NCBI RefSeq assembly: GCF_003073045.1
Contig: NC_037597.1
Span: forward strand, 24,690,158-24,754,157
DNA length: 64,000 bases
Source of the DNA: Pomacea canaliculata
Lineage: Eukaryota > Mollusca > Gastropoda > Architaenioglossa > Ampullariidae
Direction: 5' to 3'
The notes below the pieces were generated by a model that searched no databases, was not told where the DNA came from, and saw nothing but the letters and a program-made list of their open reading frames with translations. The position numbers were made by a program, and so were the translations under genes. Shown here one piece after another: positions 1 to 12,000 of this stretch; the stretch's first letter is position 1, and every line of letters begins with the position of its first letter.

Positions 1-547
1 GGTGTCTGCAAACTTATATCTTTAACAATCTGAAAGGAGTGCATCTCTGAGAACGAATCAACACTTTATTACTGCAGCAACAGACTTAATACCATGTAAG
101 TTTTATACCTAATTAACTGGTTATTACAACAATTTTTTTTTCAAATTTTAGAGTTTTAAAATATGAACAGTAGAATTACCTGAAATTTATTTTGAATTAT
201 CAACATTCTAAAACAGGTTGATACAATATAGTTTTATGCAATAATCAAAACTGAATGTTGAAGTATGCAAATCCCCCAATAAACCATGTGTGTATACTGA
301 TTAGTTCTACAGATGTTATGCACTTCCCTCAACAAGATCAGGTTTGTACTTTTAACCAGAATAGTGAAAGTGACAGTTCCTACTCATTATGAACCAAGCA
401 AATCCTAAATTTGCCAGTTTCTATAATTATAAAGCAACTTCAATTTTCAAGCATATATTTATCACAATTCAAACATCCAGTTCCTTAATGCACTGATCAT
501 AAGGCATACTTATAAGATTGTTGACATTGCACAAGCTGAATACTTAC
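1..547 (-). other. NAA30: Intron 1 of NAA30 (partial)
   Basis: On the minus strand a consensus donor (G|GTAAGTA) at 547-546 directly follows the NAA30 coding exon. The bases down to position 1 are AT-rich and show no coding similarity, so I read them as the start of the first intron. The next NAA30 exon must lie outside the window. Confidence 0.75.
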
Positions 548-1087
548 CAGAAAACACAATTTGGGCCAGTTATGAATAAAGTATCTGTAAGTGTATATGG
601 AATAAGGTTCGGACAGATCTTTGGTTATGAGTCTGATTATGTCTGGCATCTGTTCTTCTGATTCATATACAACGTATCTGATGCCTGAATTCTCCTCTCT
701 ACCTGACTCTGGGGATAGGTCAGTATTATGATGACATGTGGCTGGATCTGCAGATGGGTCATCTGAGAGAGACAGACAAGTAATTTCTGATTCAATTATA
801 AGTTGAGACAACGTGGACGCACATTCACATTCTTGGCAGCTGCTGCCGTGTCCTGAATCAGCACTCTCGCCATTGTCTGTATCATCCGTGGTTTTCAGCA
901 AATGAGTCACTAGACCATTTTGATGTTTCTTGTGTTTAATTAAAGTTTCGAAGTCTGTACCACCAAGAGCGACGTGATCCACAGGTTGTGTGGCTTCTGC
1001 AAAGGTGAGAGGTGAACACGCACCACCTTGTTCTTGAGCACCACCATATGCAGATAACGACTGCTGCCCACTATCACATTCAGCCAT
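548..1087 (-). CDS. NAA30: N-alpha-acetyltransferase 30 (NatC catalytic subunit), first coding exon
   Basis: NAA30 is the catalytic subunit of NatC, which co-translationally acetylates proteins beginning Met-Leu, Met-Ile, Met-Phe and similar, at the ribosome. The exon codes for 180 residues in phase 0. Residues 1-134 are a polar, low-complexity N-terminal extension, as in other NAA30 proteins. Residues 135-180 contain the start of the GNAT fold, including the family block [18 protein letters not shown] followed by an IHNWP-type segment. The ATG at 1087-1085 (MAECDSG) is the first in-frame ATG; the in-frame codon two positions upstream is TTG and is not a likely eukaryotic start. A strong donor (GTAAGTA) ends the exon at 548. 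The acetyl-CoA binding motif must be in later exons to the left of the window. The gene is head-to-head with COA6. Identification rests on recognised family sequence, not a search. Confidence 0.93.
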
Positions 1088-2536
1088 CTTCAAGTACGCT
1101 TTCTGGTCTCCACGGTGATTAACAAATAAAGATGAGACACATTTCTACACAAAATCTATATATAATGGGGGAAATAGATTGTGGGATCACTCCGAATACC
1201 CCATGTTGTCTCTGTGCACAAATGCTTGGTATTGCGCATGTCTAAACTCAAAACTTCCTGTCGTTGAATTATTGGAATTACCTCCCAAAACCTAAATTGT
1301 GAGTTAAGCTAATTGAATCAAATTAAAATACAACAGAAAAAGAATATTTGATAAAAATTATACAATGCTTAATTTTCATCCAGGCTTATTAAAGGTTAGA
1401 AGGCCATTTCCTGTTTTTAACAGGCCTCACTTTTTTTTGAAATTTATTTAAGAAGAATATCGCAGTGTTCCGAGTGTTTGATTAAAGTACATTGGGATTT
1501 CGTCAGAACATTAAAAACTTGATAATTTGATGGGGAAAAGTCACTCATATTCTTCCTCCCTAGCACAGAGACATATTCTGTGCCAAATAAAAATAAGCTA
1601 AAGCCAAGGAACCGTTTGAGATTTAAAGACACATAGGGATTACACTCTATGATGATAGATTGGCGTTAGCTTTCGAGTTTTCCTGTGTATTTGAACACAA
1701 CCACGGTCTTACCTAGTTGTTCTTATATGCGAGGTAGGCTTTTTTCAGCATAGAGAAATCTTACATTTACTGGGTTTGTTGGGTTTTTTTTTAATACTAG
1801 TTGTAATAAGTAAAAGCAGACGAAGTTTTTGCTGCATTTCCTCGGTATCACCACAGACGTGTATATAGTTCGCGATATCACTAAATAAATTAAGGCGGCT
1901 AATGAGCTGTTTTTAAACAAATCGTAAGATTTGCAGTTCATTTCCGACATAGACATCCTGAGTGAAATGTGTGTATAAAACAAAGTGTATGTGAGCAAAT
2001 TCAAACTTTCATGATTTTGTTTGACCTTTGACAAGGGCTACCTTCTCCTGCCTCGTGGAAGTGGCTCTACTGTTAAATATTCCGTTTGCGACTGTAGTTG
2101 TTCTGGGTTCAGTTCTTGTTTCGTGCTGTTATTTCTTTGCATGGGGCATCTTTTTACAGGGCTGACTGCCTTGCTGTGATATAGTCTCAGTTGCTGGCTC
2201 GGCGTAAAACACTATCCCTCCCGTTTGCGAATGAATAGATGGTTGAGATTGCATGAGCAGAGACACTGCAATAATAGAGAGTCATCATGAGCAGAGCTCC
2301 AAGAATATCTAACTGAAAATAAGGAGGAGAAATAACCTTTTTTAACTTAATTGGGAACAATTATTAGTTCTAGCCTTAAGTTAAAGACTTTTTTGAACTA
2401 AAAGTTTGCCGTATATTGTCCACTTAAAATCTTCCCAAACAAATAAGTATTATAACTAAATATGAATCCATGTCATTTAAATAGAAAACAATATCTATTA
2501 TTCCTTTGTGTAATATCTTATTGTGATTTGTTTTAG
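1088..2536. promoter_or_regulatory. Shared NAA30/COA6 upstream region with probable 5' non-coding exon(s)
   Basis: This 1.4-kb stretch separates the NAA30 start (minus) from the first coding exon of COA6 (plus). It therefore probably carries two divergent transcription starts, the NAA30 5'UTR and non-coding 5' exon(s) of COA6. COA6 must be spliced upstream, because an acceptor (tttgttttag at 2527-2536) lies one base before its ATG. A possible donor for a COA6 leader exon is GTGAGTTA at 1299-1306, downstream of an ETS-like ACTTCCTG at about 1252-1259. No TATA box is obvious. The TSS positions are inference. Confidence 0.45.
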
Positions 2537-2537
2537 A

Positions 2538-3167
2538 ATGTCATTTCCAAAATCAGAGGAACGAAAGAAATGTTGGTCAGCAAGGGACAGCTACTGGGAA
2601 TGTCTCACAGACAACAATGACGACTCAATTAAGTGTAGCCAACAACGTGCACTATTTGAAAAATGCTGCAGTAGTCAATGGGTATGGAAACACCAGTAAA
2701 TCATTACTTCTCTGCTAATGTAGACAGTTGTGGCTTTGTCTTCTATGACATTATCAAGAACAATATATTCTTAAACTTCCAATGCAGTTACTCTTAAATC
2801 TTAACAGTGACATGCTTAAAAGCAAACAACTTTGTATTCTGGTGTAAACAAAAGTAAAAATAATAATAAAGCAGAGGTACTTCAAACAGCTTTTGCTGAC
2901 ATCCCTGAAAAAAAACATTGCATTCACATTCATGAGCATTTTGATTTTTTAAAGTGCTCTTGGTGGTAGATATCTCACCATGCACATAGTGCAATTGAGC
3001 AAATACTATTAAAATATAACAAAGCTGGGCTCTCGTGTGCATTTCAATTGTGTATCTTGCAGGTGAAGCACTTTGACCGCAAACGAGAGTTTATCAAATA
3101 CAAGGAGAAATTAGAAACAGAGGGCTTTTACCCAGCAGATTCTGGAAGATCCAAGACACAAACATGA
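2538..3167 (+). CDS. COA6: Cytochrome c oxidase assembly factor 6
   Basis: COA6 is a small soluble protein of the mitochondrial intermembrane space that helps deliver copper to COX2 during complex IV biogenesis. Two coding exons, 2538-2681 (48 codons, phase 0) and 3063-3167, give an 82-residue protein; the intron is GT...AG (GTATGG to TTGCAG). Cysteines sit at residues 12 and 22 (CX9C, within CWSARDSYWEC) and at 33 and 44 (CX10C, with an extra Cys at 43), the twin-cysteine CHCH arrangement typical of COA6. The second exon begins VKHFDRKREFIKYKEKLE, matching the family's conserved region after the last cysteine. Length agrees with animal COA6 proteins. The ATG is one base after a splice acceptor, so the upstream exon is non-coding. 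It is convergent with the BRMS1-like gene. Confidence 0.95.
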
Positions 3168-3606
3168 TGGATGATTCTGCATTCTGAGCGGTTCTGTGCA
3201 AGAGACCAATGTTTTAAAACCATTTTCTGTTGAAGATATGACCTTTTTTTTTTTTTTGGTCTGGGGGAAATATAATGCTATGCACCATCTGCTGCTTTGG
3301 TTTTAATGAAAGCTAGCCACTTCATCAGAAGATTTTTGTAGCTATTGTAATATGGTTTTGCTATACTTCCCCATGGAGACTTGGGGTGTTGCCTATCGTG
3401 TGATATGGAAATGAAGGTCACGATCCTTCTGGAGGACAGACTCGTCTTATGTTGCTAAGTGTTTACAGCTGAGGTTCTGACTAAATTGTTTTAATAGTAA
3501 AAGTTAATTTGATCTTAATCTCATTATCGATAAAAGTTAAAAGTGCACTTTAGCTAGATTGTACTTGCCCTGTTTTCACAATTTGGAGATAATAATTGCA
3601 GTAAAG

Positions 3607-3612
3607 AATAAA
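3607..3612 (+). terminator. COA6: Candidate COA6 polyadenylation signal AATAAA
   Basis: AATAAA lies about 440 bases downstream of the COA6 stop codon in AT-rich sequence. It is the first canonical signal I see after the gene. Use of the site is inference. Confidence 0.35.
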
Positions 3613-6600
3613 GTGAATCGAAGTATGGCGATACCAAGTTTTAAGACTACCAACTTATATTTAAACATTTTTAGGTCACCAACTGACATAGACTGCCAAT
3701 TAGTAAACAGTTTTATCTATAAAGTCCCATAATCTTGTTGTCACCATCAAAGCTAAAGTTTACAAAATTATATGTATCTCATTTCAAAAAAGAATGTGAA
3801 ATGTAGCACTGGAGTAAAGACAAAAAGTAATAATGAGTAATATAAATAGAACCTTTTTCGGAATTATTCCTCTTGATATACAGTGAACAGTCCAACTTTG
3901 TCAATGTTCATATAGCATTCTGTTTTTGATAAAAGTTTTGTGACACTTACATTCTGCCATTTACACCATTTACTTCTGCACATTAGAATTTATGCCCTGT
4001 TAACTGATAACATTTGTGTTTGCAGTATTAGAGGAATGAAGCAATTATTTTCAGCAGATGCTTTGTTTTGTTAGGCCTTCCATGCTATAAATGCAACGTG
4101 CATTTGCAGTTTCCCTTTCAAGATATTTTACAATGAAGATATGGTACTAATGTTTAAGAGAATGCCAAATAGAGTGTGAGTGATTTGTATTATATGTGAA
4201 ACAGTAAATAATAACAGACATTTTTATAATCAGGGAACTTCAAGAGTTATTATTATGCAAAGGCAGTGTGATATTTCAAACTAAATTAACTTTCCTATCA
4301 TTCAAGAAAACTAATAAGATATGCATTAGAGTAAAAAGTAATTTTGAGATATAGTAAGGTGGCATTGAGGTAAACTGAAAATTAGTCCCTCGTGGGTTAG
4401 GGAATTCTTAAAAATGTATTACCAAAGTTAAGATGTTTATAGAAACTACTCACTTTCAAGAAAACGATCCTAAGTGCCATTTTAGTTTTCAAGCATAAAA
4501 ACGCAATAAAAGTAATAATTATGATAGCAGGAGCGTTGAAGTGCACTTTCAGCAATTGCAATAGCAGTCAAAGGCTATCTGTCCTCCACACATTTTGATG
4601 ACATTACATAAAACAGCTCCGTTGGAAGGCTATGTCCAGTTGTTACAGCAGAATACAACTGTTTTGACCAAGTTTCGTAATCCAATAACATAGTTTTCAT
4701 ATAAAGTAGGTTTCTGTGAGGCACAGTCTTTCTCAGATTTATAAAAAAAATCCTAAAAAAGCAGTAACAAAAACCCCACTTTAGCAAATAGTGCAAAGTT
4801 TAGGAATCCTAAATAATTATGTAACAAATATTTCCACTAGAAAACTTCATTAACAAATATTTAGGATGCAAGTAGAGTAGATGTTGAAATAGATACGTCA
4901 TTTAAGCAGGCATCCACCTCTTTATTTGCATGGAAATCAGTAGAAAGTAGTATTGTGGCAACCAAACTGACATGGAGTGTGACAAACCCTTAAAGGTTAA
5001 GAAATTACTTCTGATGCACATTTGCTTAAGCAACTATTCCAAACAAGATACAGACTTCCATTCTCTCACTATTTATTTTATAGTTATTGCCCAGGGGACC
5101 GCATACTAACTTCATATGCTTGTTTACCACATGAAGAATATGTGTATTTCTATCATGACCAGAAATGATAAATGAACATAAGGTAACAACAATGGATAGT
5201 GAGATATGTATAGACCCACTGAACATAAAGATGAAGTATGCAGAGATGGAGTTGTTACATAATGGTGCACATGACAATATTGCAATAGGAATTGAGGATA
5301 GTACTTGGTGAACAAATGTTTTCAGAGAATGTTTAAATGTAGTCTTCAAGTCAGAGTGTATAGAGGCAATAACTTAAAAGGATGTATATATTTTTACAAA
5401 CACATTCATGCCAAGTTGCATCTGCTTGGAAACCCAATTATGCTCTCTAACCACTTGTTTAGATATCTGAAATTTTTCATACACTCAATCAGCAAATATC
5501 TTTGCATACAAACTTGGTTAAAACAGAACTCCAATAATTTTTTTCTATTCGCAGTATATTAATACAACTTTTGTTTCCTACATAATTCATTCATTCACAG
5601 AAACAGTTAAATACATCACAGCCATCATTTCATCCACAAATTGTTTTACCAAACACTTCCAGGAATCATTAATTGTTTTAAAAAAATACATACGGTCATG
5701 CTTCATTAATATTTCACATTCATCCACACTGACCACTTCTTCTCACACCTTGGATTAACATTCTGAGGTTCCAACTAATATCTTTTCATAATAACATTCT
5801 TTAGACTTTTTAACACAATCATTTATATTCAACACATTCTCTCTCAGTATTTACAGGCCATCATTACAAGAACAATTCAAAGGTGCAGTGTGTGCTGCTT
5901 TGGATTTAAAAAAAGAAACACTTATGTACATTTAACTATACTTGCAGTAAATTGTTCCCAAGCCCCTTTTCTAACACTTAAAAGTGATATAACTAGCACT
6001 TTACTAAAGGAAAGATCAATACTGCAGTAAAAAAAATTTAATGTCTTAAAATATAACAATAAAAACCACCTGAAGTGGTTAAAACTAAAAAAAAATTGAT
6101 TTCATAGTTTGTATGCATGTATAGCTGTAAAGATGTATCTGTTTAAAGGCAGTTTGTACAATTTTAACTGGACAAATGCCATAACTTTGGGAATGAATCT
6201 TACATTTAAATTACCTTCAGTACTACTCTTAAAGAATGCCTCACCAGGAATTCTGTAAAACAGTCAAAATCAGTATTCAGTCCCACCTTTAAGTCAAACC
6301 CTGTGCAACAGTAATGCAAATCTTTAGCAGTGCTATGGAGAAGTCCCAGTCTAAAAGAAATGTTTAAGCATCTTGAACACGCAGGACGGGACTGGTCATC
6401 ATTAGCAAATGTATAACAGAAGAAATCTGTAAAGTCACACAAGTACAACATCCATCTCTAAAACCTATGAATCTGCATACAAAATCTGTATTTCATGCTA
6501 CTTCCAACAGGCAGAGCTACTGAAAATTGTGTTTTGAGAGTCTTATGTGCATTAATATTGGTATTGCAATATCCCATCTTTTAGGCTCAAAAACATATTT

Positions 6601-7220
6601 GAAAAATATGACATGAATTATCAAACACAAAGCTAGTCTGCAGAACTGAAAAAATATTTAATCTCCCCGCCCCCTTTCCCCTCTCACATGAACATATACA
6701 CAATTTTCTCTATGCTGAGACTAGTGAAAACCAGCAACTGCAGAAAATACTTCAACCAATTTTAGCAAAATTACATTTTTGTTTTGTTTTAAGTATCACT
6801 CAAAATAAGATTGTCTAGCTTTATGTTGGTCCACCTCAAATATTCCTGCATTTTTCAGTACAGTAACCTTTTTTTTCAGGGGGAGGGATGATCTGAAATG
6901 GCCTCTGAACTATCAGCTGATCATGTGTTTCGCATATAGAAGACTTCGCAAGAAACCAAAAACAGGTTGGCAAACCTGTTTTTACAAAAAACAGCAGCTT
7001 GCCAACTGCTTTACAAACCAGTCTTTGGGACTGCTAACAGCAAACATTCAAGGACACTGTTTCAAAAACTTTGTGCACGACACTAGCTCATGACAGAGTT
7101 CATTTGATCTGCTCATGTTAGTTTTTGTGTATGTGCATAAATTAAAGCAATGAAATAAAGCAAATATCTGATGCATATTTGTTTTCAACACTTATAACTT
7201 CCATTCTGCGGGTTCTCGAT
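3613..7220. other. AT-rich tail-to-tail region between COA6 and the BRMS1-like gene
   Basis: This region has no open frame with recognisable coding sequence on either strand. It probably holds the distal 3'UTRs of the two convergent genes and the DNA between them. Several TTTATT (minus-strand AATAAA) hexamers, for example near 4920 and 5070, could end the BRMS1-like transcript. Confidence 0.5.
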
Positions 7221-7249
7221 TTATCTTCTGTTATGGTTGCCTTTGAAAG
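7221..7249 (-). CDS. BRMS1L: Possible short terminal coding exon of the BRMS1-like gene
   Basis: The eighth exon ends in phase 1 with a strong donor. On the minus strand, an acceptor (TTAATTGCTCCTTAG) at 7250-7251 would join two bases that complete a Ser codon, then Phe-Lys-Gly-Asn-His-Asn-Arg-Arg and TAA. The protein would end ...RRKSESFKGNHNRR at about 256 residues, close to vertebrate BRMS1 (about 246), which also ends shortly after a Lys/Arg-Lys-Ser motif. Only phase and splice consensus support it; other acceptors in the 1.7-kb intron are possible. Confidence 0.3.
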
Positions 7250-9000
7250 CTAAGGAGCAATTAAATCATACCATAATTCTAGTACTAATTGCACTATTCT
7301 AGATACAAAACTTTTGAAGGACAGTTAACATCTGTCATTGCAACAGTTATATCTAATTAGACTGCTGGCTGCACGAATGTTTGAAAAATATTTTTTGACT
7401 GCAAATTTACAGTCAAATCATGGTGAAGTATTATTGGCCGAGTTAAGTTACAGCTGTTTAAAAAAAAAAAGAATTTGAACCGTCTGCTTTGGAATCTTAG
7501 CAGATACACTTATCCCTTTCACCACGTATGCTTCAATCCATGGAAGTGAATGGTTTAATGTTCAATCAGGTTGGCAAGCAGCCATGGAAGCCATGTCGAA
7601 AAACTGGAAAACCAACATAAAACTTTTAGAATGGGTTCTTAAATGGCAAACAGGCTGCTAACAAAAGCCAAACAGCTTTGCTTAACTGGTTGGGGAAAGT
7701 CTGCAATGTAGGACACATGGCAAACAGGAAAAACATGGCTGTTTCTTGTTTTTGGTTTCTCATATGCCCGCCACTTTAGAAAATACTCTTGAGCAAGATG
7801 GCAGATGGCTCAAACCTGACTGATATTTGAACAACAGCATACACTATGGTCACACAATCACAAAAATATTTTAAAAAATGAAAATGGAACAAATCACTGG
7901 CATGACTTGTTAAACCAACTACAAGATAAACTCTGGAGCACCTTTGTGAATTTGTTCAAAATGATAAACTCGCAGGTTCACGGGTGATGTTGCACACATA
8001 CCTCTTTATGATCCTACAAGCATGTTACTGATAAATTCACATCCACTGTCCATTCACAGCCACTTTAAATAGGCATTTTTCAAGCATATAAACTGATGAT
8101 GATCTTTAAGAAGGATTAATTACATTCCCAATAAACCCACACATACTTTACTAACTTTAATAACTGTGACTTAGGTTATTAAAATGAAGCTTGGCTGACT
8201 CGTTAAGTTAATTTGTTTTTTCAATGTCTCCCCTTTAATTACTCTTTTCTGTTTACGACCAAATTTTCTACCCTTTCACAATGGTTTAAAATACAAACAT
8301 GAAAAGAACTCTGTACAAAATGAAGTCATGACTGCATGTCATGCCCAAAGCCAAGTGCTGCCTTTAGAAAAGTCTTTCGCTGGAGTGAGTCTACCATATG
8401 TCACACTGCAACACAGGTTCAGATCAGCATCATTATTAGATCATTGAATCAAAATATCCTGTACTAATTTCTTAAGAACTACCTCAAAAAAGACTGATGA
8501 GTGATACAGGCTTATACCCAAGTATAGAATTATGTGAGAAATGGTAGCAAATATCAATAATATATAAATATATATGTATAAAACCTTACTGTTTAACATA
8601 GCATTAATAATCTTCAAAATGCTAGGCATTAAAATAAGGGTCATCTAAATATTATTTTCTTCCTAATTTTAATTAGTACAGAAGTTACTTTTCAGCTCAT
8701 CAACAAGAACATTTATGTGGGTAGCCAGTAGACCCCTTAAATCCCTTTTAATGTGTATTCTCCTAAATTAATTGGAGTTTCATGCCATGTCATATACTCT
8801 CCTAAGACTTGATTAGCTAGTGGCAGTTTGTTTTAAGTGTTCATTTTGTTCTCTTCCTCCATATCTATCAAAACCATCAGTAACATGCATTCCACACTTC
8901 CTGGTTACTTTTGAGGACTAGGTATTAATGTTCCAAGTTTAAAATGAGTACATGTAAATGATGCTGAGAAATACTATGCTTCCACAAGAACAATACTCAC

Positions 9001-12000
9001 ATTCTGATTTCCGCCTCTGCATTTGCTGCTTGATTGCCTGTCAGAACAAAAAGGAAAGTACCCTCAATTATGGCAGAACTTAACGATGAGCAAGGTTAAA
9101 GCTCTATAGTATTATAATATTTATTTAAGACATAAAAATGCTATGCTGTTATGGTATACTGATAAAATTCAGGATTGAAAATAGGTGCAACAAATAATAC
9201 CTTTAATACCTTTTTGATCGTTGTCCAGTCCTCAATAACTTCTTCTTCTTGCAACATGTAGACAATGTATGGGCGTTAGTACAGTTAAGAAAACCTAAAT
9301 ATTAATTCATCAACTTAATTAAACGAAGATATTCTTTATGCAAATGTCTAACATGAAATGGTCTGAATCAAACATTTCTGCAAATAACTAACAGTTTTCT
9401 ACAAGGCTACATAGGCACTTAATAACACAATAAAGATATTGATAAGGAATGCATAAGTGAATAAATGTCTTACTACTTGCTAAAGTTTAATTCTTTTAAA
9501 CAATTTTTATGTCAAATTCAGGTATAAGCAAACTTGGATGACAATTGCATTAACATATATAAGCAGCAGGGCAAAACATTTGCAGCAAAGCCGGAGAGGT
9601 TGCTGGGAGCCAAGGCAGGGCAAAATCAAAATAGTGTTTAGTCTGTGGTAGTAAATATCCTTCTTAGCAACTCCTACCAATATGTATTTTCCCCCATTAA
9701 ATTTCTTAAGAATATAACCACTTCATCCTCAAGATTCAACTTAACAACTGTCACCAACAGTGCACTTATGAAATAATAGTTTGCAGCAAGCCTTTAAATT
9801 CTGTCTATTTATAATAACTACTTTTGTAATTGAAACAAGGATATCAGTGACAGTCACAGGCTTCTTCCTACGATCTGGACTGAGAGGATCATGTCTTTTC
9901 CTTTTTTTCAGACTCTGTGACTCAGCTAGATCTGAAGAAATTAGCAAAAAAACATGTAGAATCAGGGCAGGAAAATTTTAATTAATAAAATCAAGCAATT
10001 TCATATATTAAAAAAAACAAAAAAAATATTACTTGGGTAGCATATAAAAGTTGTGGCCCTATGCTCCACTGTGGGTGATTAGGAACAAGAAGAATGATAT
10101 AAGTTTGTAAAAGGAAACAGGATAATGAAAGTATGAATATATATTACACAGACAAATTTATGTATCACCAGGAAAACAAGAAAAATAACAGAAATGAAAC
10201 AAGAAAGATGTAAACTGAGTGGCTCAAAGAATCTTACATTTTGTTTAAATCTTACCAGAATAGATATCAATGTTGTTTCTGTCTTCTTCCAGTCGCCGGA
10301 TCTTATCTTGCAGTTCTTGTTTTAATGAGTCAAACAGAAGAATTTTCTCACTCTGCAAGAAGAAAAATGAGATTTTTTTCACTAAGACTCAAACATCACA
10401 GAGTTACATCTACATTTATAATGTACTCTTGCAATTCAAAGAAGTTAATTAGCCATCACAACCCCCCAAATGCAGAAGGGCAGGATGACGATAGGAAAGC
10501 AAAAGAGATATTATCCAGCAATGTGAGGCTAAGGTCAAGGGACTACTGTTAGACACATTAACTTCAGTCTTGGAGACTAACTTTGTTAACTAAAAACAAA
10601 AGCATAAACATATTAACTTCATAATAATAATAATAAAATTTACTGAACACATTTCCTGTGTTAATGCGAGCTGAATGTGCTGCACACAAAAAACAACAAA
10701 CAAACTGACAGTCAAAGAAGAAACAAGCATTGTCAGAAACAGTGGCATTACATGAAAAAGCAATCTGCGAGGAACAAAACAATGCAGATAGTCAGGTGCA
10801 GACTCATTTCTTTACATCATGACATCTAGACATAATAAATTACAAACACATCTGACAAAACACAAACCTGCATATGCTGATAAGCTGCTAATTCCTCACT
10901 CTCAAACTTTCTCTTGATTGCTTCCCTACGATAGCCACGAAGGATTTCTGTTAAGCAGCAGCAGAAAGAAGTTTATTATATAGTTAGCATAATGTTACAT
11001 ACATAAATATATATTCAGCATTAAAACGAAACTACAAAATTTTAGCAAAACACCAGTATATTTCCATCAATAACATCCAAAGTTTTGCCAACTTTTAATC
11101 AGACATGCATCATCAGCATATGCCTATAAAAAGCAAAAGAAACTTTTTAAAATAGAAAAGCTGTCTGTGCACTTTCACTGGCATTTTTGTTATTTCCTAT
11201 AATTTATTCTACACAAAAACATTACAGAACATCACTTACATATTTTATACTATAAAGATAAAATGATTAGATACACACACATATTTCCCTCTGCAACTGA
11301 TAATGATTACAGAAGGGTTGTCCCCCCTCAAAAAAAAAAAAAGGAAAAAAAACCTGTTAAGCAAAGTAATACTACTTTAACTGCATTTTTCTTTACAGAC
11401 AGGCCAGTAATCCCTCCCCAATAAAACACAAATCATCTGTTTTAATCTGTTCCAATACCTGCCACTTCAAAGCGATGGTGCATATTTTGTTCTAAAATGC
11501 CCAATGGTATCAGATATTCCTGGGCTGTCCCAGTCCGCACCTCAGCAAGTTTTGCTTCAATCTGGGCTACCCGCTCATTGAAAAGTCTGTAACACACATC
11601 ATCTCTAAAATCACATTTAAACATGGTATAACATGCCTAACCAAGCACAGACGGCAAAAAGAAACAAGCACAAACATTCAATATATCACACATACGGCAA
11701 AAAAGAAAAAAGGGTATTGACCAAACAGAAATCCTAAAAATTAAAACATGGCTACAAAATGATGATAGTACAAACAATCTATAAATTTGATGAACTGTAC
11801 AAATATTTAGTGATTTACAGCATGGAGAAGCTGTGCATGAATGTTTCCATGTTTCATTTTGATGAAGTAAAGAATATGCCTGAGAGGTTAAAATTTGACT
11901 TGTGTTTAGACTATTCTTTTTTATAGCCTTTATTTTCATCCGAAAAAAAGACAAACACAATTTTTTAAAAAATATTTACACCGCAAGATTTTCTAGGCTT

